The position numbers were made by a program, and so were the translations under genes. Source: Chondrosia reniformis (taxonomy: Eukaryota; Porifera; Demospongiae; Chondrillida; Chondrillidae). From it: a stretch of 64,000 nucleotides of DNA. How positions within the stretch are numbered: the first letter of the stretch is position 1; each line of letters begins with the position of its first letter. The stretch is from contig OX359195.1 in the NCBI GenBank assembly GCA_947172415.1, positions 4,191,501 to 4,255,500 on the forward strand, given 5' to 3'. This document shows, piece by piece, positions 35,957 through 47,030 of the stretch. The notes under the pieces were generated by a model that searched no databases, was not told the origin of the DNA, and worked only from the letters and a program-made list of their open reading frames with translations.

Positions 35957-36303
35957 TATGTACAGTTAGAAAGCAGCTGCAATCGTGAGCATAAGCGACA
36001 GCGAGTTGGGAAAGAGGAGGTTGTTGGCAGTGCCCTGTTTCTATGGTTAAACGGAAGTTGAGCAGGGTGCACGACTTTCAGGACCAATACTTAAGCAGAA
36101 GGCCAAGGAATTCGGAGAAGCGGATGGGTCTAATTTTTCACCTTCTGATGGCTGGCTGTCACGTTGGAAGAAACTCTACGACATTGTTTAAACTTTAATA
36201 TGTAGCTATTACATTATTCTTACCTTCTGCTTAATTGTGACTACTGATGAAATGGGACATTATCCTGACTCCCGAGGCGTCCCGATTAAGTGGAATATAG
36301 TGT
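35957..36303 (+). mobile_element. pogo/Tigger-like fragment, copy A (left end missing)
   Basis: A plus-strand remnant encoding a CENP-B/Tc5-type helix-turn-helix region. Visible residues are RVGKEEVVGSALFLWLNG, RLSGPILKQKAKEFREADG and SNFSPSDGWLSRWKK, interrupted by small frame changes. This domain binds the transposon ends in pogo/Tigger transposases. The DDE part is absent. The right end (ccgattaagtggaatatagtg) corresponds to the TIR of copies B-D. Copy A alone on this strand keeps the gcagaaggccaagg stretch that is deleted in copy B. Confidence 0.62.
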
Positions 36304-37297
36304 ACCAGTTATATGTGCATGTACTAGGTATATGTACGGCTTGTATGTACTAGTTATATGTACTAGTTGTATGTATTAGCTGTATGTACTAGTTGTTTGT
36401 AATAGTTGCGTGTACTAATTGTATGTACTACTTATATGTACTAGTTGGATGTTTTAGTACTATATATATTTAGTAGTTGTAGGTACTAGTTGCATGTACT
36501 AGTTGTGTGTACTGGTTTTATGTTCTAGTTGTATGTTCTAGTTGTATGTACTAGTTATATAATCTAGTTATATGAACTAGTTGTATGTACTAGTTATATT
36601 TGCTATTGATATGTACTAATTTTATGTAGTAGTTTTATGTACTAATTGTATGTATTAGTTGAATGTACTAGTTGTATGTAGTAGCTAGCTACCAGTTGTA
36701 TGTACCAGTTGTATTTACTAGTTGCATGTACTAGTCACTAGTTGTGTGTACTACTTATATGCACTAGTTACTAGTTGTGTGTATTAGTTCTATGTTCTAT
36801 TTGTATGTACTAGTTATATGTATTAATCTTAAATACTAGTTATAGGTACTAGTTGTATGGACTAGTTCTCCACACTATTTGTAAGAACTATTACTATATA
36901 GTTATATTTACAAATTAAAGGTACTAGTTGTATGTACTAGTTGTATGTTGTAGTTTTATGTAGTAATTGTTTGTACTAGTTATATGTACTAGTTTTATGT
37001 ACTAGTTATGTCCCAGTGGTATGTACTAGTTGTATTTATTAATTGCATGTACTTGTTGCATGTACTAGTTGGGTTTACTAGTTGTATATACTACTTGTAT
37101 GTACTAGTTGTATGTACTAGCTGTATGAACTAGTTGTATGTTGTCATTGTAAGTACTAGTTCTATGTACTAATTTATTGTACTAGTTGTTTGTACCAGTT
37201 CTATGGACTAGTTGTATGTACTAGTTCTATGCAATAGTTGTAGTACTAGTATAATGTAATAGTTGTGTGTACTATTTGTAGGTACTCTTTATATCTA
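36304..37297 (+). repeat. Minisatellite array, forward orientation
   Basis: Forward repeats, nothing else seen. Confidence 0.92.
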
Positions 37298-37797
37298 CAG
37301 TGGCGGCCGGTTAATCGGAATCCGATTAATAGAAATTTTTGATTAAACAGGTCAATTTCTGTGGAACAGATTCGCTATAAACGTTGCGTATACAAATTAC
37401 TTCTGATAATTGGGATGAGATTTCGGTTAATTGGGACGTTTGTCGAAGGCTAAGGAAGAAATCTTGTAGCAGTTTGAAAGCGGCGTCAATCGTGAGGGTA
37501 AGCAACAGCGAGTTGGGAAAGAGGAGGTTGTTGGCAGTGCCCTGTTTCTATGGTTAAACAGTAGTTGAGCCAGGGTGCACGACTTTCAGGACCAATACTA
37601 AAGAATTCGGAGAAGCGGATGGATCTAATTTTTCACCTTCTGACGGCTGGCTGCCACGTTGGAAGAAAGTTACAACATTGTTTAAACTTCAATATGTAGC
37701 TGTTACATTTGTCTTTACTTTCTGCTTATTTGGGACTAGCGATTAATTGGAACATTCTCCCGACTCCCGAGGCATCCAGATTAAGTGGAATGTACTG
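37298..37797 (+). mobile_element. pogo/Tigger-like non-autonomous element, copy B
   Basis: A 500-bp element. The left end CAGTGGCGGCCGGTTAATCGG follows TA. The right end inverts to CAGTACATTCCACTTAATC. CAGT termini with TTAATC nearby and TA targets fit pogo/Tigger. Inside is the same CENP-B-type helix-turn-helix relic (VGKEEVVGSALFLWL) with a 12-14 bp deletion after CCAATACTAAAG. No DDE domain is present, so it needs a transposase supplied in trans. Confidence 0.68.
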
Positions 37798-38924
37798 AAC
37801 AGTTATATGTGTATGTACTAGGTATATGTACTGGTTGTATGTACTAGTTGTATATACTAGTTGCATGTACTATTTATATGTACTAACTATATGTGTATGT
37901 ACTAGTTATATGTAGTAGTAGAGTGTACTAATTATATATACTATTTGTATGTACTAGCTGTATGTACTAGTTGTAGGTTCTAGTACTAGCTATAATAGGT
38001 ACTGGGTAGGAACAAGTTCTTTGTACTAGCTGTTTGTACTATTGGTATGTACTAGGTATATGTACCAGTTTTGTGGAGTAGTTGTATGTACTACTTGCAC
38101 ATACTAGTTGTATGTACTAGTTATATGTGCTAGTTGTATGTATGAGTTGTGTTTACTAGTTGTATGTACTAGTTGTAAGTATTAGTTGTATTAACTAGTT
38201 TCTAGTTTTATGTACTAGTTGTATGTACTAGTTTTAAGTACTCGTGCTATGTGCTAGTTTTATGTACTAGACGTAGTATTAGTTGTATGTACTAGTTGTA
38301 TATTCTAATTGAATGTACTAGTTGTATGTAATATATACTTGCATATATTAGTTGTATGTACTATTTATATGTACCAGTTGTAGGTTCTAGTACTAGTTAT
38401 AATAGGTACTAGTTAGGTGCAAGTTGTTTGTACGTGTTGTTTGTACTATTGGTATGTACTAGTTGTGTGTACCAGTTTTGTTAAGTAGTTGTATGTACTA
38501 CTTGTATGTACTAGTTGTATGTATGAATTGTGTGTACTAGTTGTATGGACTAGTTGTATGTACTATTTATATGTACTAGTTATACATGTATGGACTAGTA
38601 ATATGTAGTAGTGGTGTGTACTAGTTGTGTGTATTAGTTGTATGTACTACTTGTACGTACTAGTTGTATGTACAAGTTGTATGCATTAATTTCATGTCCT
38701 AGTTATATGTCCTAGTTGTATGTACTAGTTGTATGTACTAAGTGTATGTACTATATATATGTACTAGTTATATGTGTATGCACTAGTTACATCTAGTATT
38801 TGTGGGTACTAGTTATATGTACTAGGAGTATGTACTAGTTGTATGTAGTAGTTGTATGTACTAATTGTATGTACTAGTTGTATGTGCTACTTGTAGGCAC
38901 TAATTGTATAAACTATTTCATGAC
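37798..38924 (+). repeat. Minisatellite array, forward orientation
   Basis: Forward repeats with locally duplicated blocks: gttctagtactagctataataggtact near 37976 and its relative near 38385. It ends at the orientation switch. Confidence 0.92.
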
Positions 38925-39538
38925 ACTAGTACATACAAGTAGTACCTAAACTAGTACATACAAATATTACATGCAATTAATATGGAGGACTTACAACTAG
39001 TACATACATCTAGTACCTACCTAGTATAACTAGTACCATAACCTACAACTAGTACATACAACTAGTACATTCAACTAGAACATATAAGTAGTTTATACAA
39101 TTAGTGCCCCACGAGTAGCACATACAACTAGTACATACAGCGAGTAGATACGACTAGTATAAAACACTAGTATATATAACTATTACACACAACTACTACT
39201 TATAACTAGTACATACACATATAACTAGTACTTATAAATAGTTCATAGAACTAGTACAAACAACTGGTACATACAACTATTACATACAACTGGTACATAC
39301 AACTAGTTCATACAACTAGTACATACAACTAGTACACACAACTAGTACAAAGAGGTACTACATACAACTAGAAGCTAGGACATACAACTAATACATAGAA
39401 CGATAACATAAAACTAGTACATACAACTGGTTCATACAACTAGTACATAGCTAGTACATCCAACTAGTACATACAACTGGTACATAACTAGTACCTACAA
39501 CCAGTACATATACCTAGTACATACACATATAACTGGTA
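38925..39538 (-). repeat. Minisatellite array, inverted orientation
   Basis: The array reverses at ACTAGT (38925-38930) and stays inverted, apart from inserted elements, until about 52930. Confidence 0.93.
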
Positions 39539-40025
39539 CAGTACATTTCACTTAATAGGGATGCCTTGCAGTTGGGAGACTATTCCAATTAATCACTAGT
39601 CCCAAATAAGCAGAAGGTAAAGAAAACTGAAACAGCTACATATTAAAGTTTTAACAATGTTGTAGCGTTTCTTCCAACGTGACAGCCAGCCGTCAGAAGG
39701 TGAAAAATTAGATCCATCCGCTTCTCTGAAATCTTAGTATTGGTCCTAAAAGTCGTGCACACTGGCTCAACTACTGTTTAACCATAGAAACAGGGCACTG
39801 CCAACAACCTCCTCCTTCCCAACTCGCTGTTGCTTAAGCTCAAGATTGCAGCCACTTTCAAGCTGCTACAAGATTTCTTCCTTAGCCTTCGCCAAACGTC
39901 CCAATTAACCGAAATCTCGTCCTGATTCTCACGAATAATTTGTATACAAAACGTTCATAGCGAATCGCTTCCACAGGAATGGACCTGTTTAACCAAAAAT
40001 CTCTATTAATCAGATTCCGCCACTG
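39539..40025 (-). mobile_element. pogo/Tigger-like non-autonomous element, copy C
   Basis: Inverted relative of copy B. It starts CAGTACATTTCACTTAAT after TA (39537-39538) and ends ...gattccgccactg followed by TA (40026-40027), giving a clean TA duplication. The minus strand carries the CENP-B-type helix-turn-helix remnant with its own deletion (ccaatactaagatttcagag). It is nested in inverted satellite, whereas A and B are nested in forward satellite. Confidence 0.7.
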
Positions 40026-41496
40026 TAGCTATAAATAGTACCCACAAATAGTACATACAACTATTACATTATACTAGTACTACAACTAGTACATAGAACT
40101 AGTACATAAAACTAGTACATACAACTGGTAGAAACAACTAGTACATATGACTACTACATACAACTAGTAAATTATACTAGTACATACAACTAGTCCATAG
40201 AACTGGTACAAATAACTAGTACATTAAACGAGTAAATAGAACTAGTACTTACAATGACAACATACAACTAGTACATACATATAGGACACACAACCAGTAA
40301 ACCCAACTAGTACATGCAACTAGAACATGCAATTAATACATACAACTAGTACATACAACTGGTACATAACTAGTACATACAACTGGTACCTACAATTTGT
40401 AAAAATAAATATATAGTAGTAATTCTTTCAAATAGTGTGTAGAACTAGTCCATACAACTAGTACCTATAACTAGTAATTATGATTAATACATAGAACTAG
40501 TACATAGAACTAGTACTGAGAACTAGTACATATAACTAGTACATACAAATAGAACATACAACTAGTATCTTGCACATACAACTAGTACCTACCCAGTGGG
40601 TACAGCTACTACATACAACTAGTACATATAACTAATGCATATAACAAGTACATACAACTAGTACATATCACTAGTATATACAACTAGTACATAGAGGTAG
40701 TATGGAGTACATACAACTTAAATATACAATAGTAAATACAACGGGTACATTGTACTAATACATACAACTAGTAACTAGTACATATTACTAGTACATATAA
40801 CTAGACCACACAACTAGTTCATACAACTAGTACTTACAACTAATAAATATAACTAATATTAGAACATACGACTAGAACATACAACTAGTACATACAATTA
40901 ATACATACAACCAGTACATACAACTAGTACATAGTAGTAGTAAATATAACAAGTACATACAACTAGTACACAACTAGTACATACAGGTACTACATACAAC
41001 TATAAGCTAGTACATACAACTAGTGCATAGAACGATTACATAAAACTAGTACATACAACTAGAAGCTAGTATATACAACTAGTACATAGGACAATTACAT
41101 AAAAACTAGTACATACAACTGGTTCATACAACTAGTACACAGCTAGTATATACCACTGGTATATAACTAGTACATACAACTAGTACATACAACTAGTACA
41201 TACAACTAGTACATACAACTAGTACATAGAACTAGTACATATAAATAGCACATATAACTAGTACATACAACTAGAACATAAAACCAGTACACGCAACTAG
41301 TACATGCAACTAGTACCTACAATTAGTAAATATATGAAGTACAAGAACATCCAACTAGTATATCCAACTAGTATATACAATTAGTACATACAAATAGTAC
41401 ATACAAATAGTACATAGAAGTAGTACATATAAGTAGTACCTACAACTAGTACATACAACTAGTACATATAGCTAATACATGCACTTATAACTGGTA
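40026..41496 (-). repeat. Minisatellite array, inverted orientation
   Basis: Inverted repeats. The segment at about 40975-41060 (actacatacaactataagc, then cgattacataaaactagtac) recurs twice nearby and again near 39360-39430. No gene. Confidence 0.92.
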
Positions 41497-41974
41497 TAAT
41501 ACATTCCATTTAATCGGGATGCCTCAGGAGTTGGGAGTATGTCCCATTTAATCAGTAGTCCCAATTATATATTAAAGTTTAAACAATGTCTTGGGGTTCT
41601 TCCAACGTGCCAGCCAGCAGTCAGAAGGTGAAAAATTAGACCCATCCGCTTCTCGGAATTCCTTGGCCTTCTGCTTTAGTATTGGTCCTGATAGTCGTGC
41701 ACCCTGGCTCAACTTATGTTTAACCATAGAAACAGGGCACAACCAACATCCTCCTCTTTCCCAACTCGCTGTCGCTTACGCTCACGATTGCAGCCGCTTT
41801 CAAACTGCTATAAGATTTCTTCCTTAGCCTTCGCCAAATGTCCCAATTAATCGAAATCTCGTCCGATTATCAGAAGTAATTTGTATATAAAACGTTTATA
41901 GCGAATCTGTTCCACAGGAATGCACCTGTTTAACCAAAAATCTCTATTAATCGGATTCTGATTAACTGCCACTG
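41497..41974 (-). mobile_element. pogo/Tigger-like non-autonomous element, copy D
   Basis: A fourth copy with the most complete helix-turn-helix stretch. The minus strand reads RERKRQRVGKEEDVGCALFLWLN, then a frame change, then GARLSGPILKQKAKEFREADG and SNFSPSDCWLARWKK. The TIR-like ends cattccatttaatcggg and ccgattaatagag...gccactg match copies B and C. The 78-codon plus-strand frame at 41591-41827 is an antisense shadow. Confidence 0.68.
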
Positions 41975-42816
41975 TACATAAAAAGTACATACAAATAGTA
42001 CATACGACTAATACATACAACTAATACATATAAGTAGCACATATAACTACTACATACAACCATTACCGATAACTAGTACATACAACTAGTACATACAACT
42101 AGAACTTACAACTAGTATGCACTATTAATTATTGTTACATACAACTAGTACATACAACTAGTAGATACAACTAGTTCATACATCTATACATATAACTAAT
42201 CCATCCAACTAGTTCATTCAACTAATACATGTATTTAGTACATAACTATTAAATATTATAATACATACAACTAGAACATACAACTAGTACATAAACCTAG
42301 TACATAGAACTAGTACATAAAACCAGTACATACAACTAGTACATGCAACAAGTACATACAAGTAGTCCATTCAACTAGTACATGCTGCTAGTCCGTACAA
42401 ATAGTACATACAACTAGTACATACAACTAGTGCATACATCTATAGAAACAACCAGTCCATCCAAGTAGTACATAAAACAAGTGCATACAACCAGTGCATA
42501 CAACCACTACATACATCTAGTACATACAACTAGTACATAAAACTAATACATAAAACTGAAATATACAACTAGTACATTCAATTTAACATACACATATAAA
42601 AAGCACATATAAAGAGTACATACAAATATATAGTACATACAGCTAGAACCTACAGCTAGAACATACAACTGGTACGTACAACTTGTAACTAATCTTTCAA
42701 ACAGGTACATACAACTAGTAACTAGAATTACTACATATAACTAGTACGTATCACTAGTAGATACAGCTAGAACATTCAACTAGTACATACAACTAATACA
42801 TACAACTAGTACATAC
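41975..42816 (-). repeat. Minisatellite array, inverted orientation
   Basis: Inverted repeats. A sub-block around 42530-42640 (actaatacataaaact...cacatataaaaagcacatat) resembles the duplicated 9.0-9.6 kb block. No gene. Confidence 0.92.
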
Positions 42817-43517
42817 TTAACAAAGAAAAGCCTTAATTGAGAACCTTGTTACTGCTTGTCTTAGTTTATTTAGGCAAGGAGTGTCTGACTTGGAAAGCCC
42901 TCAGTCAGTCATGTTTTCCCTTGTTTAGGTTTTTAGCCTGAAGCTTTGGCTTTGCCTTCTTCCAGCAGCAGCAGACAGATGCACGTCAGGACAAAGTTGA
43001 CCTCCAATCACCAATCCACCACTACTTTCCAGTGGACAACAGTCAAGAACTTGTACAGGAATACTTATCAGCCAGGCCCAATCCCTTAACAGCTAGATGT
43101 TTACTCCATATCCTTTTAGCTGAACAGAAAACAGTTCTCTACATGGCTCTCATCACTTCTACTGCACTTTTGACAGCTTTGGAATTCCTCTAAGGTCTTC
43201 CAAGAGAGTATCCACAGTCCCAAAAGCTCCAATCATCGGAACAACCTTAATTCGGTAGCCCCTAAATTGTTTCCTCATCTCAGCCGACAGCTTATGGTAC
43301 TTTTGGAACGTCTGTTGTCATCTTCCATTAAGATTAAGTGAGTAGTTCTGATGCAATGTATGCTGTGACAGTCTTGCACATTGTGTTGAGACATGCAATA
43401 GGTCGGTAGTTGGCCGCACGTTTTGGGTCATCCTTTTTGGGGATGAGTAGAGTGCGACCCCTTCTGACAGATCTCTGCTCACCACCCTCCATAGTACTTC
43501 TGCCAAGGCATCAATTA
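42817..43517 (-). pseudogene. Internally deleted non-LTR RT relic, inverted copy
   Basis: Reverse-complement partner of 22025-22723 with the same internal deletion junction and the same ends (cttaacaaa.../...ttggcagaagtac). The minus strand shows DALAEVLWRVVSRDLSEG, then with frameshifts PKRMTQNVRPTTDL. The shared deletion means both copies descend from one defective insertion. As the surrounding satellite is also inverted relative to copy 1, the copies probably moved as part of a larger duplication and inversion. Confidence 0.65.
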
Positions 43518-43676
43518 TATACAACTAGTATATACAACTAGTACATACAACAAGTACATAAAACTAGTTGCAAATATTTACAACTAGTTACTGGTACATA
43601 CAACTGGTACATACAACTAGTACATACAACTATAACCTACAACTAGTAAATATAACTAGTACATACAACAATTACA
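43518..43676 (-). repeat. Minisatellite array, short inverted block
   Basis: About 160 bp of inverted repeats between the RT relic and the CR1-like element. Confidence 0.9.
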
Positions 43677-44116
43677 CAATCAAGTCAAGTCAAGTATCTT
43701 ATTTAGACTGGGGAGGCCTTTAGCCATTGGCTACTATACTAGGCACCCAGTATTAAAAATGGGCGATGACAAAATAGGGTAAGATGGGAAAAAGAACATG
43801 AAGGGGAAAAGCTGGTTAATAATAAAAGGCCTAATTTTCATGTACAAGAAATAACTAGAGTGATATAATACAGGAAATAATAAATACCAAATTTACAGGA
43901 TTGGGAGTGGGTATAATACATAAAAATAAATAAAATAATTTAAGTCGAATTAAGAACAATAATAGGCTAACTGTTTATAGAATTACCAGCCAGAACTGAG
44001 CACGTGCCGGGGTTGAGGCTGTCTTTGCATCTGTAGGAAGTGATTTCCAGATGGAGGTTCCGCCATAAGTGTACGACTGTTTACCCATGTTGGTTTTCAC
44101 AGGAGGAGGGTTGAAG

Positions 44117-46974
44117 TCAGATGCACTCCCTATTGTGTGGTAGTGGTGGGTGGGGGTTTAAATAGGTCTCTAAGATAAGGGGGTGTATGCCCTTAACAGA
44201 TTTCAAAACTTGCTGTGACAAGTGGAGACGTCTTCTATGTTCCAAGGATGTAACCCCGAGCTGTTGTCTGGGGGAAGAGGTGGAGTCAAAGCGACTCTTG
44301 TGTAGAATGCTTTTGATGGCTAGATTGTGGAGACGCTCTAGCCTAGTAGATTCCTGGGATGTACATTGCTGCCACACAACATCACAGTAATCAAAGATAG
44401 GCATAACGTAGGATTTGTAGAATAAAATCCTCAAGGGTGTTGGAAGGAACAAAGAGGTTGATCTGCCGAAAAGCTTTGGAAATGATAAAGTCAATATGGT
44501 CCTTCCAGGTCAGGGTGTCGTTAATTTGGATACCAAGAAATTTGTAGACTCGAATTTGTTTAATAGTGTGACCGTCCAAGGAGAGGTTAAGTGGTGGAAG
44601 ATTAGTCTTACAACTAGAGTGGAGTAGCATGGAGTTGGTCTTCAGAGGGTTTAACTTGAGACCATTGGATTTCATCCAGAGATTAAAAAGGTTAAGACAG
44701 TTCTGCAGGGTGTTGGTAATATTTGAAATATCATGGCCTGCAAAGAATATAGTAGGGTCATGGGCAAATAGGACGGTGGTAGAGTCAATGATGGTATCAG
44801 GTAAATCATTAATGACAGCCTAGAAGAGGGAAGGGCCTAGGATGGATTCTTGGGGAACTCCTGAAGACAGAGGTCGAGAGGTAGAGGTGTGACCTTCCAT
44901 ATGAGTGGACTGGGAACGGTTGGATAGGTAGGATCTAAACCATTGCACAGTAGATGGATCAAGACCCAGGTTGGTGAGTTTGCTGAGAAGAAGTGAGTGA
45001 TTTACTGTGTCAAAGGCTTTAGACACGTCGATGAACAGAGTGGCTACAAACTTCCCAGAATCAAGGGCTTTGGACCAAGTATCGGTACAAAATAACAAAG
45101 ATGTGGTGGTGGAGTGGCCAGGGTGAAAACCAGATTGCAATGGATAGATAAGGCCATTCTCAGAAAGATGACGATATAGCTGATGTTTTACATGCCTTTC
45201 AAGGACCTTGCTGCAAGCAGGTAGGATAGATAAAGGACGGTAATTGGAGAGGCTGGAAGGATCACCGCCTTTGTGGAGAAGGTGGACAATGGCATGCTTC
45301 CATGTAGTTGGAAAGGTGGAAGTTTGGATAGAATGGTTGATGATGGAGAAGATGGGCTTCATGATAACTGAAGAAGCCAGCTTGAGCATGAAAGCAGGTA
45401 TTCCATGAGAGCCAGTACCTTTGTTGATGTTTAGTCCTGAGAGAGATGATTTACACCAGTCTTCAGGGGTTGGTGACAAAGCTGAGGTGGGTGGATTTGA
45501 GGAAGGAGTAGAAGGTTGATATAGGTCTGATAGAGTGGTGCAGGCACAGCTGGAGATGGAGGTAAAGTGAACATTGAATTTATCTGCAATGGACTGGTAG
45601 GTAGAGTCAAATGCGTTCCACTTATGTGAAGACTGAAGAGGCTTGGCAGCCTTTAGAGCCCTCCAAAGAGTGGATGGATAAGTGTTATTGGAAATGAGGT
45701 GAGCGAAATGGGATTGTTTGGCTTGTCTCTGCAAGTTGGTGACGAAATTTCTTTGGATCCTGTACTGTTGCCAGTTTTGATTGGTTCGGTTAGAACGGAA
45801 GGGTTTAAGTAGCTTATTACGTTTGTCCATTTCACGTCTGATAGGCTTAGAAATCCAGTGGGATGGGTGGCTTTTGACTCTTATGGTCTTAAGAGGGGCA
45901 TGTCGATCGATGACACCAAAAAAGGGTTTCAAAGACCTTAACCTTATCATCAATATCATCAAATGTATCCATCAGCTGCCAGGGAATGTGATCTAAATCA
46001 GCTAAGAATTGGAGGCATCAAAGTTTTTATATGAGCGACAGGAGATAGTTTTGGGAGAAGACTTAGGAGATGACCAGGATGTTAAGAGGCTAATTGGATA
46101 ATGATCAGTAATGGCATGATCTTGTACTGTGGCTTGGGTATAAGGAACATCAGGAGAGATAAGGAATAAATCGAAAATAGAACTGGTGCTCTCAGAGACA
46201 CGAGTGGGATGGCAAATTGGTTGGGATACAAGATGAGAGTAGACCAAGTCATGTAAGATCTTGGAGAGTTGGTTGCTAGAGTCACTAAAATCAACATTGA
46301 AGTCACCACAGGCAATGAAGTACTTACTGGAGATGAGGATGTTGTCGAAAGTGGAAGATATGTCGTGCACTGACTGGACAGGAGAGTTGGGAGGACGATA
46401 GAAGCAGCCAACCAACAACTCTGAAGGAAGGAGGGTCCCATCTAAAACCAACCAACAGAAACTCTAGGCCCGCATTTGTAATCCCACAGGAGATGACTTT
46501 GCTAGAAAGGATGTCAGATATATAGCAAGCAACACCTCCACCTGAGCGGTTTCGATCTCGACGAAAAAGAGTATATTCTCGAAGATAAACCTCGAAATTG
46601 TTGATATAAAAGTCCAACCAAGTCTCGGAGGGGCAGAGAATCTCTTGGCAAGTGACAGAAACAAAGTATTGAAGTTCCTCGAAGTGCCGTAGCAGACTAC
46701 AAGTTTTTAGGTGGATAATGGTAAGTTTCTTTGTCTTTAGTTTTCGACACAATCTTGTGGGTCCAGGGTTAGCCTCTACATTACCCCAAAGCTGAAGAGA
46801 TAGAGAAGAGTAACGGCAATTCCATGAGTAGGTCCTGGGAGCATCGCGAAGGTGGGAAAAGGTTTCGTGGCGAGAAAGTTTGTAAGAAATTGTCCAAATA
46901 TGGAGATTGCATAAAATACACTTAGGGTAACACACTTTGACTTCTGTGGAAACAGTCGCGAGAACGATCAACAA
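44117..46974 (-). pseudogene. CR1/L2-like LINE polyprotein (APE + RT), multiple lesions
   Basis: Five overlapping minus-strand segments reconstruct the order. 46974-46324 has WGNVEANPGP followed by the start of the endonuclease (CPSETWLDFYINNFEVY, FRRDRNRSGGGVACYI). After a frameshift, 46451-46002 has LVGCFYRPPNSPVQS, FIACGDFNVDFSD and ITDHYPISLL. 45962-44820 has the RT: LLHKGGDPSSLSNYRPLSIL, FIDVSKAFDTVNHSLL (motif A) and SSGVPQESILGPSLF followed by TAG. Past that stop, the catalytic box reads FAHD instead of FADD, so the RT is inactivated even without the stop. 44675-44117 has the thumb (YKFLGIQINDTLTWKDHI) and the C-terminal segment (YKSYVMPIFDYCDVVW). Confidence 0.85.
46759..46785 (-). 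other. 2A-like ribosome-skipping motif
   Basis: GNVEANPGP occurs at residues 64-72 of the first LINE segment. The consensus 2A motif is D(V/I)ExNPGP; here the first position is Asn. 2A-like sequences are established in the N-terminal region of some APE-type LINEs, where they separate an N-terminal peptide from the endonuclease/RT. Activity with Asn at that position is uncertain. Confidence 0.6.
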
Positions 46975-47030
46975 CTATATTCTATAAACTGGACTTTCTG
47001 CCATTTTCTCGCACCTCGAACCTCGAACAC

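Larger units (their letters stand above)
43677..47030 (-). mobile_element. CR1/L2-like non-LTR retrotransposon, decayed
   Basis: A minus-strand LINE of about 3.35 kb. The 5' end is near 47030, followed by an N-terminal region with a 2A-like motif, an APE endonuclease and an RT. The 3' end at 43677 carries a (CAAGT)n repeat on the given strand, which is (ACTTG)n in element orientation. The RT motif GVPQxSILGP and the ANPGP motif near the start of the ORF are typical of CR1/L2-type elements. Confidence 0.83.
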
